38,055 nucleotides of DNA from an uncultured Flavobacteriaceae bacterium (GTDB lineage: Bacteria > Bacteroidota > Bacteroidia > Flavobacteriales > Flavobacteriaceae). The notes under the pieces are model-generated. The model saw nothing but the letters and a program-made list of their open reading frames with translations. It made no database searches and was not told the DNA's origin. The stretch's first letter is position 1, and the number at the start of each line of letters is the position of its first letter. Both the position numbers and the translations under genes were made by a program. The DNA is taken from NCBI GenBank assembly GCA_938017825.1, contig CALIJE010000165.1, positions 1-38,055 of the forward strand, in the 5' to 3' direction. Shown here one piece after another: positions 1-10,369 of this stretch.

Positions 1-69
1 GAGGCTTTCAAGAACATGAACGACCCTTCTGGTAGGGCTGTGGCCAATGTACATGAAGAAGCCTATTGA
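1..69 (+). CDS. asnB: Asparagine synthetase B, C-terminal fragment
   Basis: Only the last 22 codons are inside the window, read in frame 1 and ending in TGA. The tail contains NMNDPSGRAV followed by VHEEAY, which closely matches my recollection of the extreme C-terminus of bacterial AsnB (E. coli AsnB ends in a very similar NDPSGRAVGVH segment). AsnB is the glutamine-hydrolysing enzyme that makes asparagine from aspartate with ATP. The catalytic domains lie upstream of the window, so the identification rests on this tail alone. Two hairpin terminators follow. Confidence 0.72.
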   Translation, partial: EAFKNMNDPSGRAVANVHEEAY

Positions 70-121
70 GAGCGGTAAAAGTACTTTTCTCGGAAGTGCA
101 TTGAGATACCTTATTGACGGT

Positions 122-152
122 AACCGATTCTGTTAAATCGGTTTTATTTTAA
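122..152 (+). terminator. Rho-independent terminator after asnB
   Basis: Perfect 8-bp inverted repeat AACCGATT (122-129) / AATCGGTT (136-143) with a 6-nt loop, followed by a T-rich run. It lies 53 nt after the asnB stop codon. Confidence 0.7.
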
Positions 153-160
153 TTAGTCGG

Positions 161-196
161 AAAGAAGCTCCCTTCACCAGGAGCTTCTTTTGTTTT
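161..196 (+). terminator. Second strong hairpin terminator after asnB
   Basis: Perfect 11-bp stem AAAGAAGCTCC (161-171) / GGAGCTTCTTT (180-190) with an 8-nt loop and a following TGTTTT. Together with the previous hairpin it insulates asnB from gyrB. A further small inverted repeat, GTTTTCG (192-198) / CGAAAAC (203-209), starts inside its T-tract. Confidence 0.8.
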
Positions 197-229
197 CGAT
201 AGCGAAAACGATGCATTTCCGCATTCATT

Positions 230-252
230 TTTTCCACAATATTTGTTGATAA
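230..252. other. Two DnaA-box-like 9-mers
   Basis: TTTTCCACA (230-238) and, inverted, TGTTGATAA (244-252) each differ by one base from the DnaA box TTATCCACA/TGTGGATAA, and are 5 nt apart upstream of gyrB. Near-matches of this kind occur by chance in AT-rich DNA, so this is only a candidate regulatory or origin-like site. Confidence 0.2.
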
Positions 253-302
253 CTTAAAGGTGCGATACCCTGCGAAAACGTCATATTTCATAGGCTATTA
301 CC

Positions 303-310
303 TATATTTG
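303..310 (+). promoter_or_regulatory. gyrB promoter -7 element
   Basis: TATATTTG fits the Bacteroidetes -7 consensus TAnnTTTG and lies 39 nt before the gyrB start codon. I see no clean TTG -33 element at the expected spacing, so the upstream half is weak. Confidence 0.5.
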
Positions 311-313
311 TAA

Positions 314-2353
<2,040 letters not shown>

Positions 2354-2371
2354 CAGTATGTTGACATAGTT

Positions 2372-2404
2372 AAAAAGCCGCGACCCAAAGGGTCGCGGCT
2401 TTTT
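2372..2404. terminator. Bidirectional terminator between gyrB and 2428-2799
   Basis: Near-perfect stem AAAAAGCCGCGACCC (2372-2386) / mirror arm (2390-2404) with an AAA loop. T runs on both strands let it serve gyrB on plus and the convergent gene on minus. Confidence 0.9.
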
Positions 2405-2427
2405 GATGTATACAGAAGCATTGGGTT

Positions 2428-2799
2428 TTAATTTCGGTACGCAAAGATTTCGCCGTTTGCGTCTTGTAATATTTCGCCTTTGTCGGTTCGCTCCAAGGTT
2501 ACTGTTTGATCTTCAAGATCGGTTCCTGGGTAGGAAATCGTGTACTTGTTGTCTTCTTCGACCCAGGTGAAGTCTGTCTTCACAGCTTCCTTCTGGTTCA
2601 ATTGTAAATTGTAACGTCCCAGATAGGCATCATTGAATGTCCAAACACTGAAACTGGTCTCTTTTTCAGTCTCGCTAATAACAAGACGGTCTGCCTTTTG
2701 CCAAACACCGATAATTGGGTCGTTGTTTTCAGGAATTCTAGAGCAATTACTAGCTAAAACAATGCCGACTATGGCCAGTAGGGATAATAGCTTTTTCAT
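2428..2799 (-). CDS. Small secreted or lipoprotein, lipocalin-like, unknown function
   Basis: 123 aa. The N-terminus MKKLLSLLAIVGIVLASNC is a clear signal peptide with a possible lipobox ending at Cys19, although Asn at -1 is not canonical (Gly/Ala/Ser expected). The mature part begins with PIIGVWQKADRLVIS and continues as alternating beta-strand-like stretches (WTFNDAYLGRYNLQ, KYTISYP, VTLERTDKGEI), resembling the small lipocalin-like proteins common in Bacteroidetes that start with an I-G-x-W motif. The family call is by pattern only. It is monocistronic, convergent with gyrB, and shares that gene's terminator. Role unknown. Confidence 0.75.
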   Translation of the reverse strand: MKKLLSLLAIVGIVLASNCSRIPENNDPIIGVWQKADRLVISETEKETSFSVWTFNDAYLGRYNLQLNQKEAVKTDFTWVEEDNKYTISYPGTDLEDQTVTLERTDKGEILQDANGEIFAYRN

Positions 2800-3006
2800 A
2801 AAGTAGGTATTACAGATTCAGGGTTGGATATACAACGCAACCCAACTTTCTTTAATTGCTAATTTTCGATGTATGGCATCATTTTTCGGATATCTTCGTT
2901 AAAGTGCTGATTTTTTTAACGTTAAGTGTATTTCATCGATCGAAAAAAGTGCTGTTTATGCCGTACATTACAAGGTTCATGACCACTCAAATTGTTAAAG
3001 ATTATG

Positions 3007-3014
3007 TATTTTTG
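3007..3014 (+). promoter_or_regulatory. Candidate mdh promoter -7 element
   Basis: TATTTTTG matches TAnnTTTG, 69 nt upstream of the mdh ATG. The nearest TTG (2992-2994) is only 12 nt upstream of it, shorter than the usual 17-23, so the promoter is plausible but not complete. The surrounding 284-nt gap (2800-3083) otherwise shows no convincing gene. Confidence 0.4.
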
Positions 3015-3083
3015 CCCACTGAAAACCAAGAACTGAAAAGGAGTTCTAAAAAACATAAATCCGTAAACTAAAAATAGTTGAAT

Positions 3084-4010
3084 ATGAAAGTTACCGTAGT
3101 TGGAGCAGGGGCAGTAGGCGCAAGTTGTGCTGAATATATCGCCATTAAAAATTTCGCTTCCGAAGTTGTTTTATTAGATATTAAAGAGGGCTATGCCGAA
3201 GGAAAGGCTATGGATTTAATGCAATGTGCTTCTTTAAATGGTTTTGATACCAAAATTACTGGGGTCACCAATGACTATACAAAAACTGCAGGCAGTGATA
3301 TCGCAGTGATCACATCCGGTATTCCTAGAAAACCGGGAATGACACGTGAAGAATTGATCGGTATCAACGCGGGAATCGTTAAAATGGTATCTTCGAGTTT
3401 GATCGAACATTCTCCTAATGTTATTATGATCGTAGTGAGTAACCCAATGGATACCATGACGTATTTGGTTCATAAGACAACGAATTTGCCTAAAAACAGA
3501 ATCATAGGCATGGGTGGTGCTTTAGATAGTGCGCGATTTAAGTATCGCTTGGCCGAAGCTTTAGAAGCGCCGATTTCAGACGTAGATGGCATGGTGATCG
3601 GGGGGCATAGTGATAAAGGTATGGTGCCACTTACCTCACATGCTACTAGAAATAGCATTAAGGTTTCCGAATTCTTGTCTGAAGACAGATTGGAACAAGT
3701 AGCAGCTGATACCAAAGTCGGAGGGGCGACATTGACCGGTTTATTGGGCACGAGTGCTTGGTACGCACCTGGAGCTGCCGTTTCGGGCTTGGTGCAAGCA
3801 ATTGCTTGCGATCAAAAGAAAATATTCCCGTGTTCGACCTTTTTAGAAGGGGAATATGGCTTAAATGGGCTCTGCATTGGAGTGCCGGTTATCTTAGGCA
3901 GAGACGGAATCGAAAAAATAGTGGATGTGCCCTTGAGTGATGCTGAAAAAGCAAAAATGCAAGAAAGTGCTGAAGGGGTTCGGAAGACCAACGGACTTCT
4001 TGAACTTTAA
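3084..4010 (+). CDS. mdh: Malate dehydrogenase
   Basis: NAD-dependent oxidation of malate to oxaloacetate in the TCA cycle; cytoplasmic. The Rossmann start VTVVGAGAVGASCAEYIA, the substrate-loop arginines in PRKPGMTREELIG, VVSNPMDTMTYL, and the catalytic-histidine region MVIGGHSDKGMVPL are all present; the series is of the lactate-dehydrogenase-like MDH type. The ATG at 3084 gives 308 aa. An in-frame TTG at 3078 would add only two residues and there is no homology reason to use it. It is a single gene with its own hairpin terminator. Confidence 0.96.
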   Translation: MKVTVVGAGAVGASCAEYIAIKNFASEVVLLDIKEGYAEGKAMDLMQCASLNGFDTKITGVTNDYTKTAGSDIAVITSGIPRKPGMTREELIGINAGIVKMVSSSLIEHSPNVIMIVVSNPMDTMTYLVHKTTNLPKNRIIGMGGALDSARFKYRLAEALEAPISDVDGMVIGGHSDKGMVPLTSHATRNSIKVSEFLSEDRLEQVAADTKVGGATLTGLLGTSAWYAPGAAVSGLVQAIACDQKKIFPCSTFLEGEYGLNGLCIGVPVILGRDGIEKIVDVPLSDAEKAKMQESAEGVRKTNGLLEL

Positions 4011-4033
4011 ATCAACAAGGAAATAGCCTAAAT

Positions 4034-4068
4034 AAAAGGGCTTCCCGCTGCAGTGGGAAGCCTTTTCG
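4034..4068 (+). terminator. mdh terminator
   Basis: Stem AAAAGGGCTTCCC (4034-4046) against GGGAAGCCTTTT (4055-4066) with one bulged G. The loop contains the palindrome CTGCAG, and T/G-rich sequence follows. Confidence 0.8.
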
Positions 4069-4091
4069 TTTTGCATTATCTCTTAAATATA

Positions 4092-4123
4092 TTGTCAAAT
4101 GGTATGGGAATATCATATATTTG
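4092..4123 (+). promoter_or_regulatory. secDF promoter
   Basis: TTG at 4092-4094, a 21-nt spacer, then TATATTTG at 4116-4123: a complete match to the Bacteroidetes housekeeping promoter (TTG, 17-23 nt, TAnnTTTG), 52 nt before the secDF start. Confidence 0.7.
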
Positions 4124-4175
4124 CAGGCTGTAATAAAAATCCAAGACAACAATCACATTATAATCTACGTAACTA

Positions 4176-7172
4176 ATGCAAAATAAAGGACTTATAAAGC
4201 TTTTTGCCATCCTCTTCGGGCTAGTAAGCATCTATCAATTATCCTATACGTTCATTACAAATAAGATAGAAGGCGATGCCGAGAAATTCGCGCTGACAAA
4301 GGTTTCAGGAGATACCGGGGATGATTTGACCGAAAGGGAAGCTATAGCTGCCAAATATTTGGATTCGATAGGTGAAAATCCGGTTTTTGGATATACCAAT
4401 TATAACGAAGCCAAGAAAAAGGAACTCAACAAAGGCCTTGACCTTAAAGGGGGAATTAATGTTACCTTACAGATTTCGGTAAAGGATATTTTGATGGGCT
4501 TGGCCAACAATAGCAAAGATCCAACATTTAATAGAGCCTTAGCTGACGCCGATACGGCTTCCAAAAATAGCGACGCAACCTATGTAGAATTGTTTTTCGA
4601 GGCTTGGGATAATATCAAAGGCGATGCAAAATTGGCATCACCCAACATTTTTTACACCAGAGCGCTAGAAGGAACTATCGAATCAGATATGACCGATAAT
4701 CAGGTCCGCACTGAGATCGAAACAAAAATCGATGAGTCTATCGAATCTGCTTTTGAGGTACTTCGCGAGCGTATCGATGGTTTCGGGGTAACCCAGCCTA
4801 ACATTCAACGCGAGGGTAAATCGGGTCGTATTTTGGTCGAATTACCAGGAGCAAGAGATGTTAAAAGAGCACAGGCACTTTTATCTAGTACCGCTCAATT
4901 GGAATTCTGGGAAACATACGCGCCCAACAATACAGGCTTGCAAGGTTTCTTCTTTCAGGCCAACGAGCAGTTAAAAACTTTGGTCGAAAAAACCGAAGAG
5001 GATGCCATTGAAACAAAACCCGAATCGGGCATCGATTCCTTATTGGCCGATGCCACGCCTGATTCATTGGATATTGCGAATACCAACAATCCTCTTTTCG
5101 AGAAGTTTCAAATGGTATCTGCCTACAACGCTGTGGGGGTCTCTGCAATAAAGGATACTGCCGAAGTCGGGAAATTTTTAAGGATGAACGAAATCCGAAA
5201 GTTGTTGCCGGCTGATTTGCAGTTTACAAAATTCTTATGGGAGCGACCAAGTGAAGGAGCTGAAGTAGCGCGATTATATGCCTTGAAATCCAATCGCGAA
5301 GGCGTGCCTAGAATTAGTGGAGATGTCATCACAGATGCGCGCTCTCAATTCGATATGGGTAACAAACCCGCTGTTGGCATGAACATGAATACTAAAGGTG
5401 CGAAGCTTTGGGAGAAGTTGACAGGTGATGCATTCAATAACAGAACGGGTATTGCCATAGTCCTTGATAATAAAGTGTATACTGCCCCTGGAGTCTCAAC
5501 TGGGCCCATTTCAGGAGGTAATTCTGAAATTACCGGTGACTTTACCTTAAACGAAACCAAAGATATATCCAACGTTCTGCGTGCTGGTAAATTACCGGCT
5601 ACCGCAGAAATAATTCAATCTGAGATTGTAGGTCCGTCTTTAGGTAAAGAGGCCATCAGCAGTGGTTTTATGTCGTTCTTGATTGCCATGTGCATCGTTT
5701 TGGTCTGGATGGTTTTCTACTATGGCAAAGCTGGTATCGCTGCCGATATTGCATTACTATTGAATATACTGTTGATCTTTGGTGTACTTACTAGCTTAAG
5801 TGCAGTATTGACCTTACCAGGTATTGCTGGTATTGTATTGACCATAGGTATGTCTGTTGATGCGAACGTTCTGATATTTGAACGTATCAAGGAAGAGCTG
5901 GCCAAAGGCAAAGGCAAAGCCCAAGCTGTGGCCGATGGTTTCAGCAATGCATTGTCTTCTATTTTGGATGCGAACATTACCACGGGCCTAACCGCGGTTA
6001 TCCTTTTTATATTCGGTTCTGGGCCAATAAAAGGTTTTGCGACCACTCTTTTGATCGGTATCGCAACTTCCTTGTTTACTGCCATTTTTATTACAAGATT
6101 GTTGGTAGATTGGTATGTAAGCAAACCGGGAAGAAGTTTGGATTTCTCTACCTCCTTGACCAAGAACTTGTTCAAGGGAATGAATATCAATTTCCTTGGA
6201 AAACGAAAAATCGCCTACGTGCTTTCAGTGATCTTGGTCGGATTGGGTATTTTTTCTTTAGCCACCAACAGCTTGCAACAAGGGGTAGACTTCGTTGGAG
6301 GGCGAACCTATCAAGTGCGTTTTGAGAAGCCGGTCAACACCTCTGAAATAGCAGCAAAATTAAATGATGAATTTGGCACGGGCACAGGAGTTAAGACCTA
6401 TGGTGATGCCAACCAAATCAAGATTACTACGGCATATAAGGTAGATGTAGAAGGTATAGAAGTAGATGATGAAATTCAAGGCAAGCTTTTTAATGCACTT
6501 CAAAATCTACTGCCAGACGGAATGACCTTGGCAGAATTTATTACTGGTGGAGGTGAGGATGCCTTAGGTATTCTACAATCGGTGAAAGTAGGTCCTACCA
6601 TAGCCGATGATATCAAGAAGAATGCCTTCCTAGCGATCATTGGATCACTTGCCGTGGTATTCCTATATATTTTATTGCGTTTTAGAAGATGGCAGTTTTC
6701 ATTGGGTGCCGTTGTGGCGGTATTTCATGATGTTATGATCGTACTGGGAATATTCTCTATTCTGGGGGTTATGGGCTCAGCGGTTCCGTTTAGTGTGGAA
6801 ATAGATCAGGCTTTCATTGCCGCCATTCTTACGGTTATAGGTTACTCTTTAAATGATACCGTGGTTGTATTTGACCGAATACGGGAAATTATTGGTGAAA
6901 AGGGCTGGAAAGCAGGTGAAAACATCAATCTAGCTTTGAACAGCACATTAAGCCGTACGTTGAATACGTCTTTAACCACTTTGGTCGTGTTATTGGCCAT
7001 ATTCATTTTTGGTGGTGAGTCGTTAAGAGGCTTTATGTTCGCGATGATCGTTGGTGTTATAGTAGGTACGTACTCTTCATTGTTCATAGCGACACCGATC
7101 ATGTACGATACTTTAAAGAAGAATGTAACCTCACCAGTAAAAGAAAAAGTAAAAGAGAAAGAGGAGGCGTAG
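4176..7172 (+). CDS. secDF: Fused protein translocase subunit SecDF
   Basis: Inner-membrane SecD-SecF fusion of the RND type that uses the proton-motive force to assist late steps of SecYEG export. The 998-aa length fits a Bacteroidetes fusion. The SecD half has an N-terminal membrane segment, the conserved KGLDLKGG motif at residues 86-93, a large periplasmic region with VLRERIDGFGVTQPNIQREG, then GMSVDANVLIFERIKEE and a block of membrane helices. The SecF half starts near residue 670 with GVDFVGGRTYQVRF (about 702) and contains YSLNDTVVVFDRIREI. A Lys/Glu tail ends the protein. It stands alone between its own promoter and terminator. Exported proteins in this window (lipoproteins, T9SS cargo, FadL) would depend on this pathway. 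Confidence 0.97.
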   Translation: MQNKGLIKLFAILFGLVSIYQLSYTFITNKIEGDAEKFALTKVSGDTGDDLTEREAIAAKYLDSIGENPVFGYTNYNEAKKKELNKGLDLKGGINVTLQISVKDILMGLANNSKDPTFNRALADADTASKNSDATYVELFFEAWDNIKGDAKLASPNIFYTRALEGTIESDMTDNQVRTEIETKIDESIESAFEVLRERIDGFGVTQPNIQREGKSGRILVELPGARDVKRAQALLSSTAQLEFWETYAPNNTGLQGFFFQANEQLKTLVEKTEEDAIETKPESGIDSLLADATPDSLDIANTNNPLFEKFQMVSAYNAVGVSAIKDTAEVGKFLRMNEIRKLLPADLQFTKFLWERPSEGAEVARLYALKSNREGVPRISGDVITDARSQFDMGNKPAVGMNMNTKGAKLWEKLTGDAFNNRTGIAIVLDNKVYTAPGVSTGPISGGNSEITGDFTLNETKDISNVLRAGKLPATAEIIQSEIVGPSLGKEAISSGFMSFLIAMCIVLVWMVFYYGKAGIAADIALLLNILLIFGVLTSLSAVLTLPGIAGIVLTIGMSVDANVLIFERIKEELAKGKGKAQAVADGFSNALSSILDANITTGLTAVILFIFGSGPIKGFATTLLIGIATSLFTAIFITRLLVDWYVSKPGRSLDFSTSLTKNLFKGMNINFLGKRKIAYVLSVILVGLGIFSLATNSLQQGVDFVGGRTYQVRFEKPVNTSEIAAKLNDEFGTGTGVKTYGDANQIKITTAYKVDVEGIEVDDEIQGKLFNALQNLLPDGMTLAEFITGGGEDALGILQSVKVGPTIADDIKKNAFLAIIGSLAVVFLYILLRFRRWQFSLGAVVAVFHDVMIVLGIFSILGVMGSAVPFSVEIDQAFIAAILTVIGYSLNDTVVVFDRIREIIGEKGWKAGENINLALNSTLSRTLNTSLTTLVVLLAIFIFGGESLRGFMFAMIVGVIVGTYSSLFIATPIMYDTLKKNVTSPVKEKVKEKEEA

Positions 7173-7201
7173 GCTTATTCTTTTCCCAATAGAACTAAGG
7201 A

Positions 7202-7234
7202 AGAGCTGCATTGAAAAATGGAGCTCTTTTTTTA
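7202..7234 (+). terminator. secDF terminator
   Basis: Interrupted stem AAGAGCT (7202-7208) / AGCTCTT (7223-7229), extended by CATT/AATG inside, followed by seven T residues. It overlaps the end of the convergent gene by a few bases. Confidence 0.75.
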
Positions 7235-8455
7235 TGCCTGGCTTCCTAAAGAGCCATGCTTGCCTGGAATGAGTTGATAGACAAATTCTGGAGTTAATTC
7301 GGGTTCGCTCCTGTGTGAAACGTAAATGATCGCGGTTTCGCTTTCATTGGCGAATTTGTTGACAAGGGCTACAAAAAGCGAGGCGCTAGAATCATCCAAA
7401 CCGGCAGTAGGCTCATCCAGAATCAATAAGACAGGATGTTTGATCATAGCGCGAGCACACATGATCAAGCGCTTTTGTCCAGCACTAAATCTATAAAATA
7501 GCTCATCTTTTCTAGGCCAAAGGTTCAACATAAGCAACCACTCTTTTGCCAATCGTAGTTGGGTCTCCGTTGGCTTGGTATAGAGTCCAATAGAGTCGTT
7601 GAGGCCGCTAATTAGCATATGTTCTATTGAATGGTATCCACTGAAGCTATCGGTTAGGGCAGGGGTAAAGTACCCTATGTTCTTTTTGATGTCCCATACA
7701 CTTTCGCCGCTACCTTTTCGCTGGCCGAATAGATAAAGCTCCTGACCATAGCCTTTAGGGTTTTCTCCGGTCACCATAGATAAAATAGTGGTCTTTCCGC
7801 TTCCATTGGGGCCTTTGAGCTCCCAGAACTCCCCCTTCTTTATCGTCCAATCTATTCGGTTTAAAACTGGTTTGCCAACATACGAAACGGATATGTTCTT
7901 TAATTGAATGAGCACATCTTGGTCAAAAGGTGGTGGGTTCAATGAAGGTGGAATACTCCGATCGAAAACAATTGCCTTAGTAGCTAGTTGCGAAATATCA
8001 TTTATCAAGACCACTGTACTTTTCTTTAGCTGGGCATAGTTTGTGATGAAAGGAAGCAGATCGTCTTTTCTGCTCAACAATTGAATCAAATTAGTATCAG
8101 TAGCCAGTTGTTCAAGTTGAGCCCGCAATGCTTCTTGCGTGGCCTTGTCTAAATTATCAAACGGATTATCAAGAATAATGTAATCAGGATCAGATTGCAA
8201 AATATGATGCAGTAGGGCTTTTTTCTGTTCCCCGCTAGACATGGTCTTTAACGTCTGCTTATTGGTTGTGAGCTTGGTAGACCCATGTCTTTTTTCTTCT
8301 TCGATATAAGCGCGTACTGCAGTTTTTGAGAAGAGCATTCCAACCTTGCTGGCCAATCCCTCAAATTCTTTGGGAGGGTTGTTGCTCATTAAGTTGGCAA
8401 TAAACGCACGCTTATGCGAATCGTTGTCAAGAAATATGGCCCAATGTGCACTCAT
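7232..8455 (-). CDS. ModF/PhrA-like double ABC ATPase with degenerate first site
   Basis: 407 aa, two ABC nucleotide-binding domains and no membrane segments. The second domain is complete: P-loop GPNGSGKT (215-222), signature FSAGQ (323-327) and Walker B LLILDEPTAGLD (343-354). The stretch YLFGQRKGSGESVWDIKKNIGY is characteristic of the ModF family. The first domain starts right at its P-loop, which has decayed to LDNDSHKR (9-16); its signature SSGEQ (73-77) is kept, but Walker B reads YIILDNPFDNLD with Asn97 in place of the catalytic Glu. Only one composite ATP site should therefore work. No molybdate transporter genes (modABC) are nearby, so a molybdate role is not supported by context. 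Last gene of the lgt run, overlapping the GNAT gene by 4 nt (ATGA). Family solid, function unknown. Confidence 0.85.
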   Translation of the reverse strand: MSAHWAIFLDNDSHKRAFIANLMSNNPPKEFEGLASKVGMLFSKTAVRAYIEEEKRHGSTKLTTNKQTLKTMSSGEQKKALLHHILQSDPDYIILDNPFDNLDKATQEALRAQLEQLATDTNLIQLLSRKDDLLPFITNYAQLKKSTVVLINDISQLATKAIVFDRSIPPSLNPPPFDQDVLIQLKNISVSYVGKPVLNRIDWTIKKGEFWELKGPNGSGKTTILSMVTGENPKGYGQELYLFGQRKGSGESVWDIKKNIGYFTPALTDSFSGYHSIEHMLISGLNDSIGLYTKPTETQLRLAKEWLLMLNLWPRKDELFYRFSAGQKRLIMCARAMIKHPVLLILDEPTAGLDDSSASLFVALVNKFANESETAIIYVSHRSEPELTPEFVYQLIPGKHGSLGSQA

Positions 8456-8985
8456 AAACGAGTTCTAAAAATATGAACCGGATTATGGTCGTACACGGTA
8501 GTTTTCTCCAAACGCATTCCATTGTTGATCGCCACCTTTTGGGAAGCTATATTGTCAATATGAATGATCGAAATCAATGAATCGGCCAGCCGATGTTCCT
8601 TGGCATATGCTTTACATCTTTTTGCAGCCTCTGTAGCATACCCCTGCCTCCAATAATTAGGAAGAATCGAATAACCGACTTCAAGTTCATCAACCTCATC
8701 TACGGTCTGCACCAATAAACCGCACTGGCCTATGAATTGTTTGGTTTGCTTATTGATAAGCACATTCATTCCGCCAAGTTTATTGGCATAGCGATGAAAT
8801 GCTTTCTCAAACCAATGTTGACATGCTATCTTGGGGTTCTCAGGTAGGCCTTCCCAAAAGTTGCTGCTTTTTGGATTTTGATGAAAAGGAAGCCATGTTT
8901 CAAAGTCGGAAGCAACTAATTTTCTAAATAGCAAGCGTTCGCTTTCTTGTCCTGTAAGCAGAAGATTAGGTCTCGTATTTTCCAT
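8452..8985 (-). CDS. GNAT family N-acetyltransferase (RimJ/RimL-like)
   Basis: 177 aa cytoplasmic acetyltransferase. RLLFRKLVASDFETWLPFHQNP at the N-terminus, the central IGQCGLLVQ strand followed by ELEVGYSILPNYWRQGYATEAAK (the acetyl-CoA binding Q/R-x-x-G-x-A/G segment is RQGYAT), and NIASQKVAINNGMRLEKT near the end are the standard order for RimJ/RimL-type proteins. Substrate cannot be told. Its start overlaps the hydrolase gene by 20 nt and its stop overlaps the ABC gene by 4 nt, indicating translational coupling. Confidence 0.88.
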   Translation of the reverse strand: MENTRPNLLLTGQESERLLFRKLVASDFETWLPFHQNPKSSNFWEGLPENPKIACQHWFEKAFHRYANKLGGMNVLINKQTKQFIGQCGLLVQTVDEVDELEVGYSILPNYWRQGYATEAAKRCKAYAKEHRLADSLISIIHIDNIASQKVAINNGMRLEKTTVYDHNPVHIFRTRL

Positions 8986-9871
8986 TTACGATATAATTTA
9001 GGCATTGTTCCCAAAACGGTTGCTGTGCCCACGCTTTAAAAAAGCCAAAGTGTTTTACATGTCTTCCACCATCTAATGGTTTATAATGCTTTCGTACTAT
9101 AGAAGCACTTTTGTAATGTTCAAGGAGCAGATCAACGGTTTTTTTTGGGGCATAACTGTCTTTGGAAAAACTTAGGGCAAGCATTGGCATCTGTAGTTTT
9201 TCAAAGAAATGTGTTTCTTTAGTATAAGAATGCATGAGGTAATTTGTGTGTTTCCCCCATGTTCCCCATTCATAGGCAACCTGTTTTGGCAAGTTTTCAA
9301 AAAGACCAAGTTTCTTAGCCGGAAAATAACCAGGTACTGATGTAAATACAGGAATGATGATATACCAAAAGAGCCACATTTTTATTTTATGCAGTCCATT
9401 AAAATCCTTCCAATAACCCGTTTGAGAAGCAACCAGGACAACTTTGTCTATCATATGATAATTAGGATTGAAGCCCAAAAGTTGCCCTCCTATACTATGT
9501 GCAACCAAAATCAACTTTAGATGGGGGTATTCTTTTTTTGCATGGGCCACCAATGCCGCTTGATCGTTACTGCCCCAGCTCATGGCATTTGAAACGTTCT
9601 CCTTTAGGGCTTTTGTTGTACTGTTCGACTTTCCTATACCGTGATAATCGAAGGTATAGGTTAGAGCACCCTGGCTTGCAACATAACTGGCGAATCTGCT
9701 ATAGTATTTCTGAAGAACGCCTGTGGCTGAAGAAATGACAAGGACATAATTCGTCGATTGGGTAGGAACAAATTTAGTCACGGCCAACGTATGACCGAGT
9801 TTGGTGGGTATTCTTATCTCTTTGATTTGAATTTCCAAATTCTTAGTTTTTGGTAAACACGATCTTATCAC
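8966..9871 (-). CDS. Alpha/beta hydrolase
   Basis: 301 aa as given. The nucleophile elbow AHSIGGQ supplies the likely catalytic Ser; YTFDYHGIGKS is the strand/loop before the elbow; DSYAPKKTVDLLLEHY is the usual acid region and GGRHVKHFGFF the catalytic-His region. One hydrophobic stretch (IKMWLFWYIIIPVF) in the lid may touch a membrane. Substrate unknown. The ATG start overlaps the DUF192 gene by 29 nt. A TTG at 9836-9838, four nt after the DUF192 stop and immediately before the first recognisable strand, is an alternative start; truA elsewhere in the window does use TTG. Member of the lgt run. Confidence 0.85.
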   Translation of the reverse strand: MIRSCLPKTKNLEIQIKEIRIPTKLGHTLAVTKFVPTQSTNYVLVISSATGVLQKYYSRFASYVASQGALTYTFDYHGIGKSNSTTKALKENVSNAMSWGSNDQAALVAHAKKEYPHLKLILVAHSIGGQLLGFNPNYHMIDKVVLVASQTGYWKDFNGLHKIKMWLFWYIIIPVFTSVPGYFPAKKLGLFENLPKQVAYEWGTWGKHTNYLMHSYTKETHFFEKLQMPMLALSFSKDSYAPKKTVDLLLEHYKSASIVRKHYKPLDGGRHVKHFGFFKAWAQQPFWEQCLNYIVNGKYET

Positions 9872-10349
9872 CGATCTCCAATAACCATTCTTGCGCCAAA
9901 CCCGCGTTTACTTCTAGAACATATTGAATCGGCACTTGGCTCGGTAACGGACTTTCATCGAAGGGTTGTGCGTTTTCTTGGAAACTGGCAATGGTAAGAT
10001 CGTTCTTTAAAAATATCAAATCCAAGGGGAATTCGGTATTTTTCATATAAAACGAATGCAAGCGTTCATCAGGGAAAATAAAAAGCATACCTTGTTGCTT
10101 CTCCATTGATTTGCGATACATAAGTCCAGTTTGAGTTTCATAGTCAGTTTCTGCAATTTCGATATCCAATGTTGTAATAAGTGTATCTACTTTTTGTTTG
10201 AAGATGGAAAGTTCACCTTCTTTTTTAAAAACTACGTTGACCGTTTTTACCTTTTGTTTGTCCTTGGTTTCATCACCGCAAGCTTGGAATATAAACCCAA
10301 CCAAGAGCATGGCAATAAAGAATTTATAGTTGATATTAAGAGATCGCAT
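9843..10349 (-). CDS. DUF192 domain lipoprotein
   Basis: 168 aa. MRSLNINYKFFIAMLLVGFIFQAC is a lipoprotein signal peptide with a good lipobox (FQAC). The mature protein carries the DUF192 core: TGLMYRKSMEKQQGMLFIF, then HSFYMKNTEFPLDLIFLKND, and a C-terminal YVLEVNAGLAQEWLLEIGD. DUF192 proteins are widespread, small, envelope-located and of unsettled function. It lies 20 nt downstream of lgt, the enzyme that would lipidate it. Confidence 0.9.
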   Translation of the reverse strand: MRSLNINYKFFIAMLLVGFIFQACGDETKDKQKVKTVNVVFKKEGELSIFKQKVDTLITTLDIEIAETDYETQTGLMYRKSMEKQQGMLFIFPDERLHSFYMKNTEFPLDLIFLKNDLTIASFQENAQPFDESPLPSQVPIQYVLEVNAGLAQEWLLEIGDKIVFTKN

Positions 10350-10369
10350 AGCGATGGTTTTGAATTAAG

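Noticed and set aside
2856-3071. 71-codon plus-strand ORF ahead of mdh
   Set aside because: It spans the mdh promoter region, has no recognisable domain or start context, and the composition looks like AT-rich intergenic DNA.
5720-6190. 156-codon minus-strand ORF inside secDF
   Set aside because: Antisense frame of the conserved SecD membrane helices; the plus strand is strongly supported by motifs.
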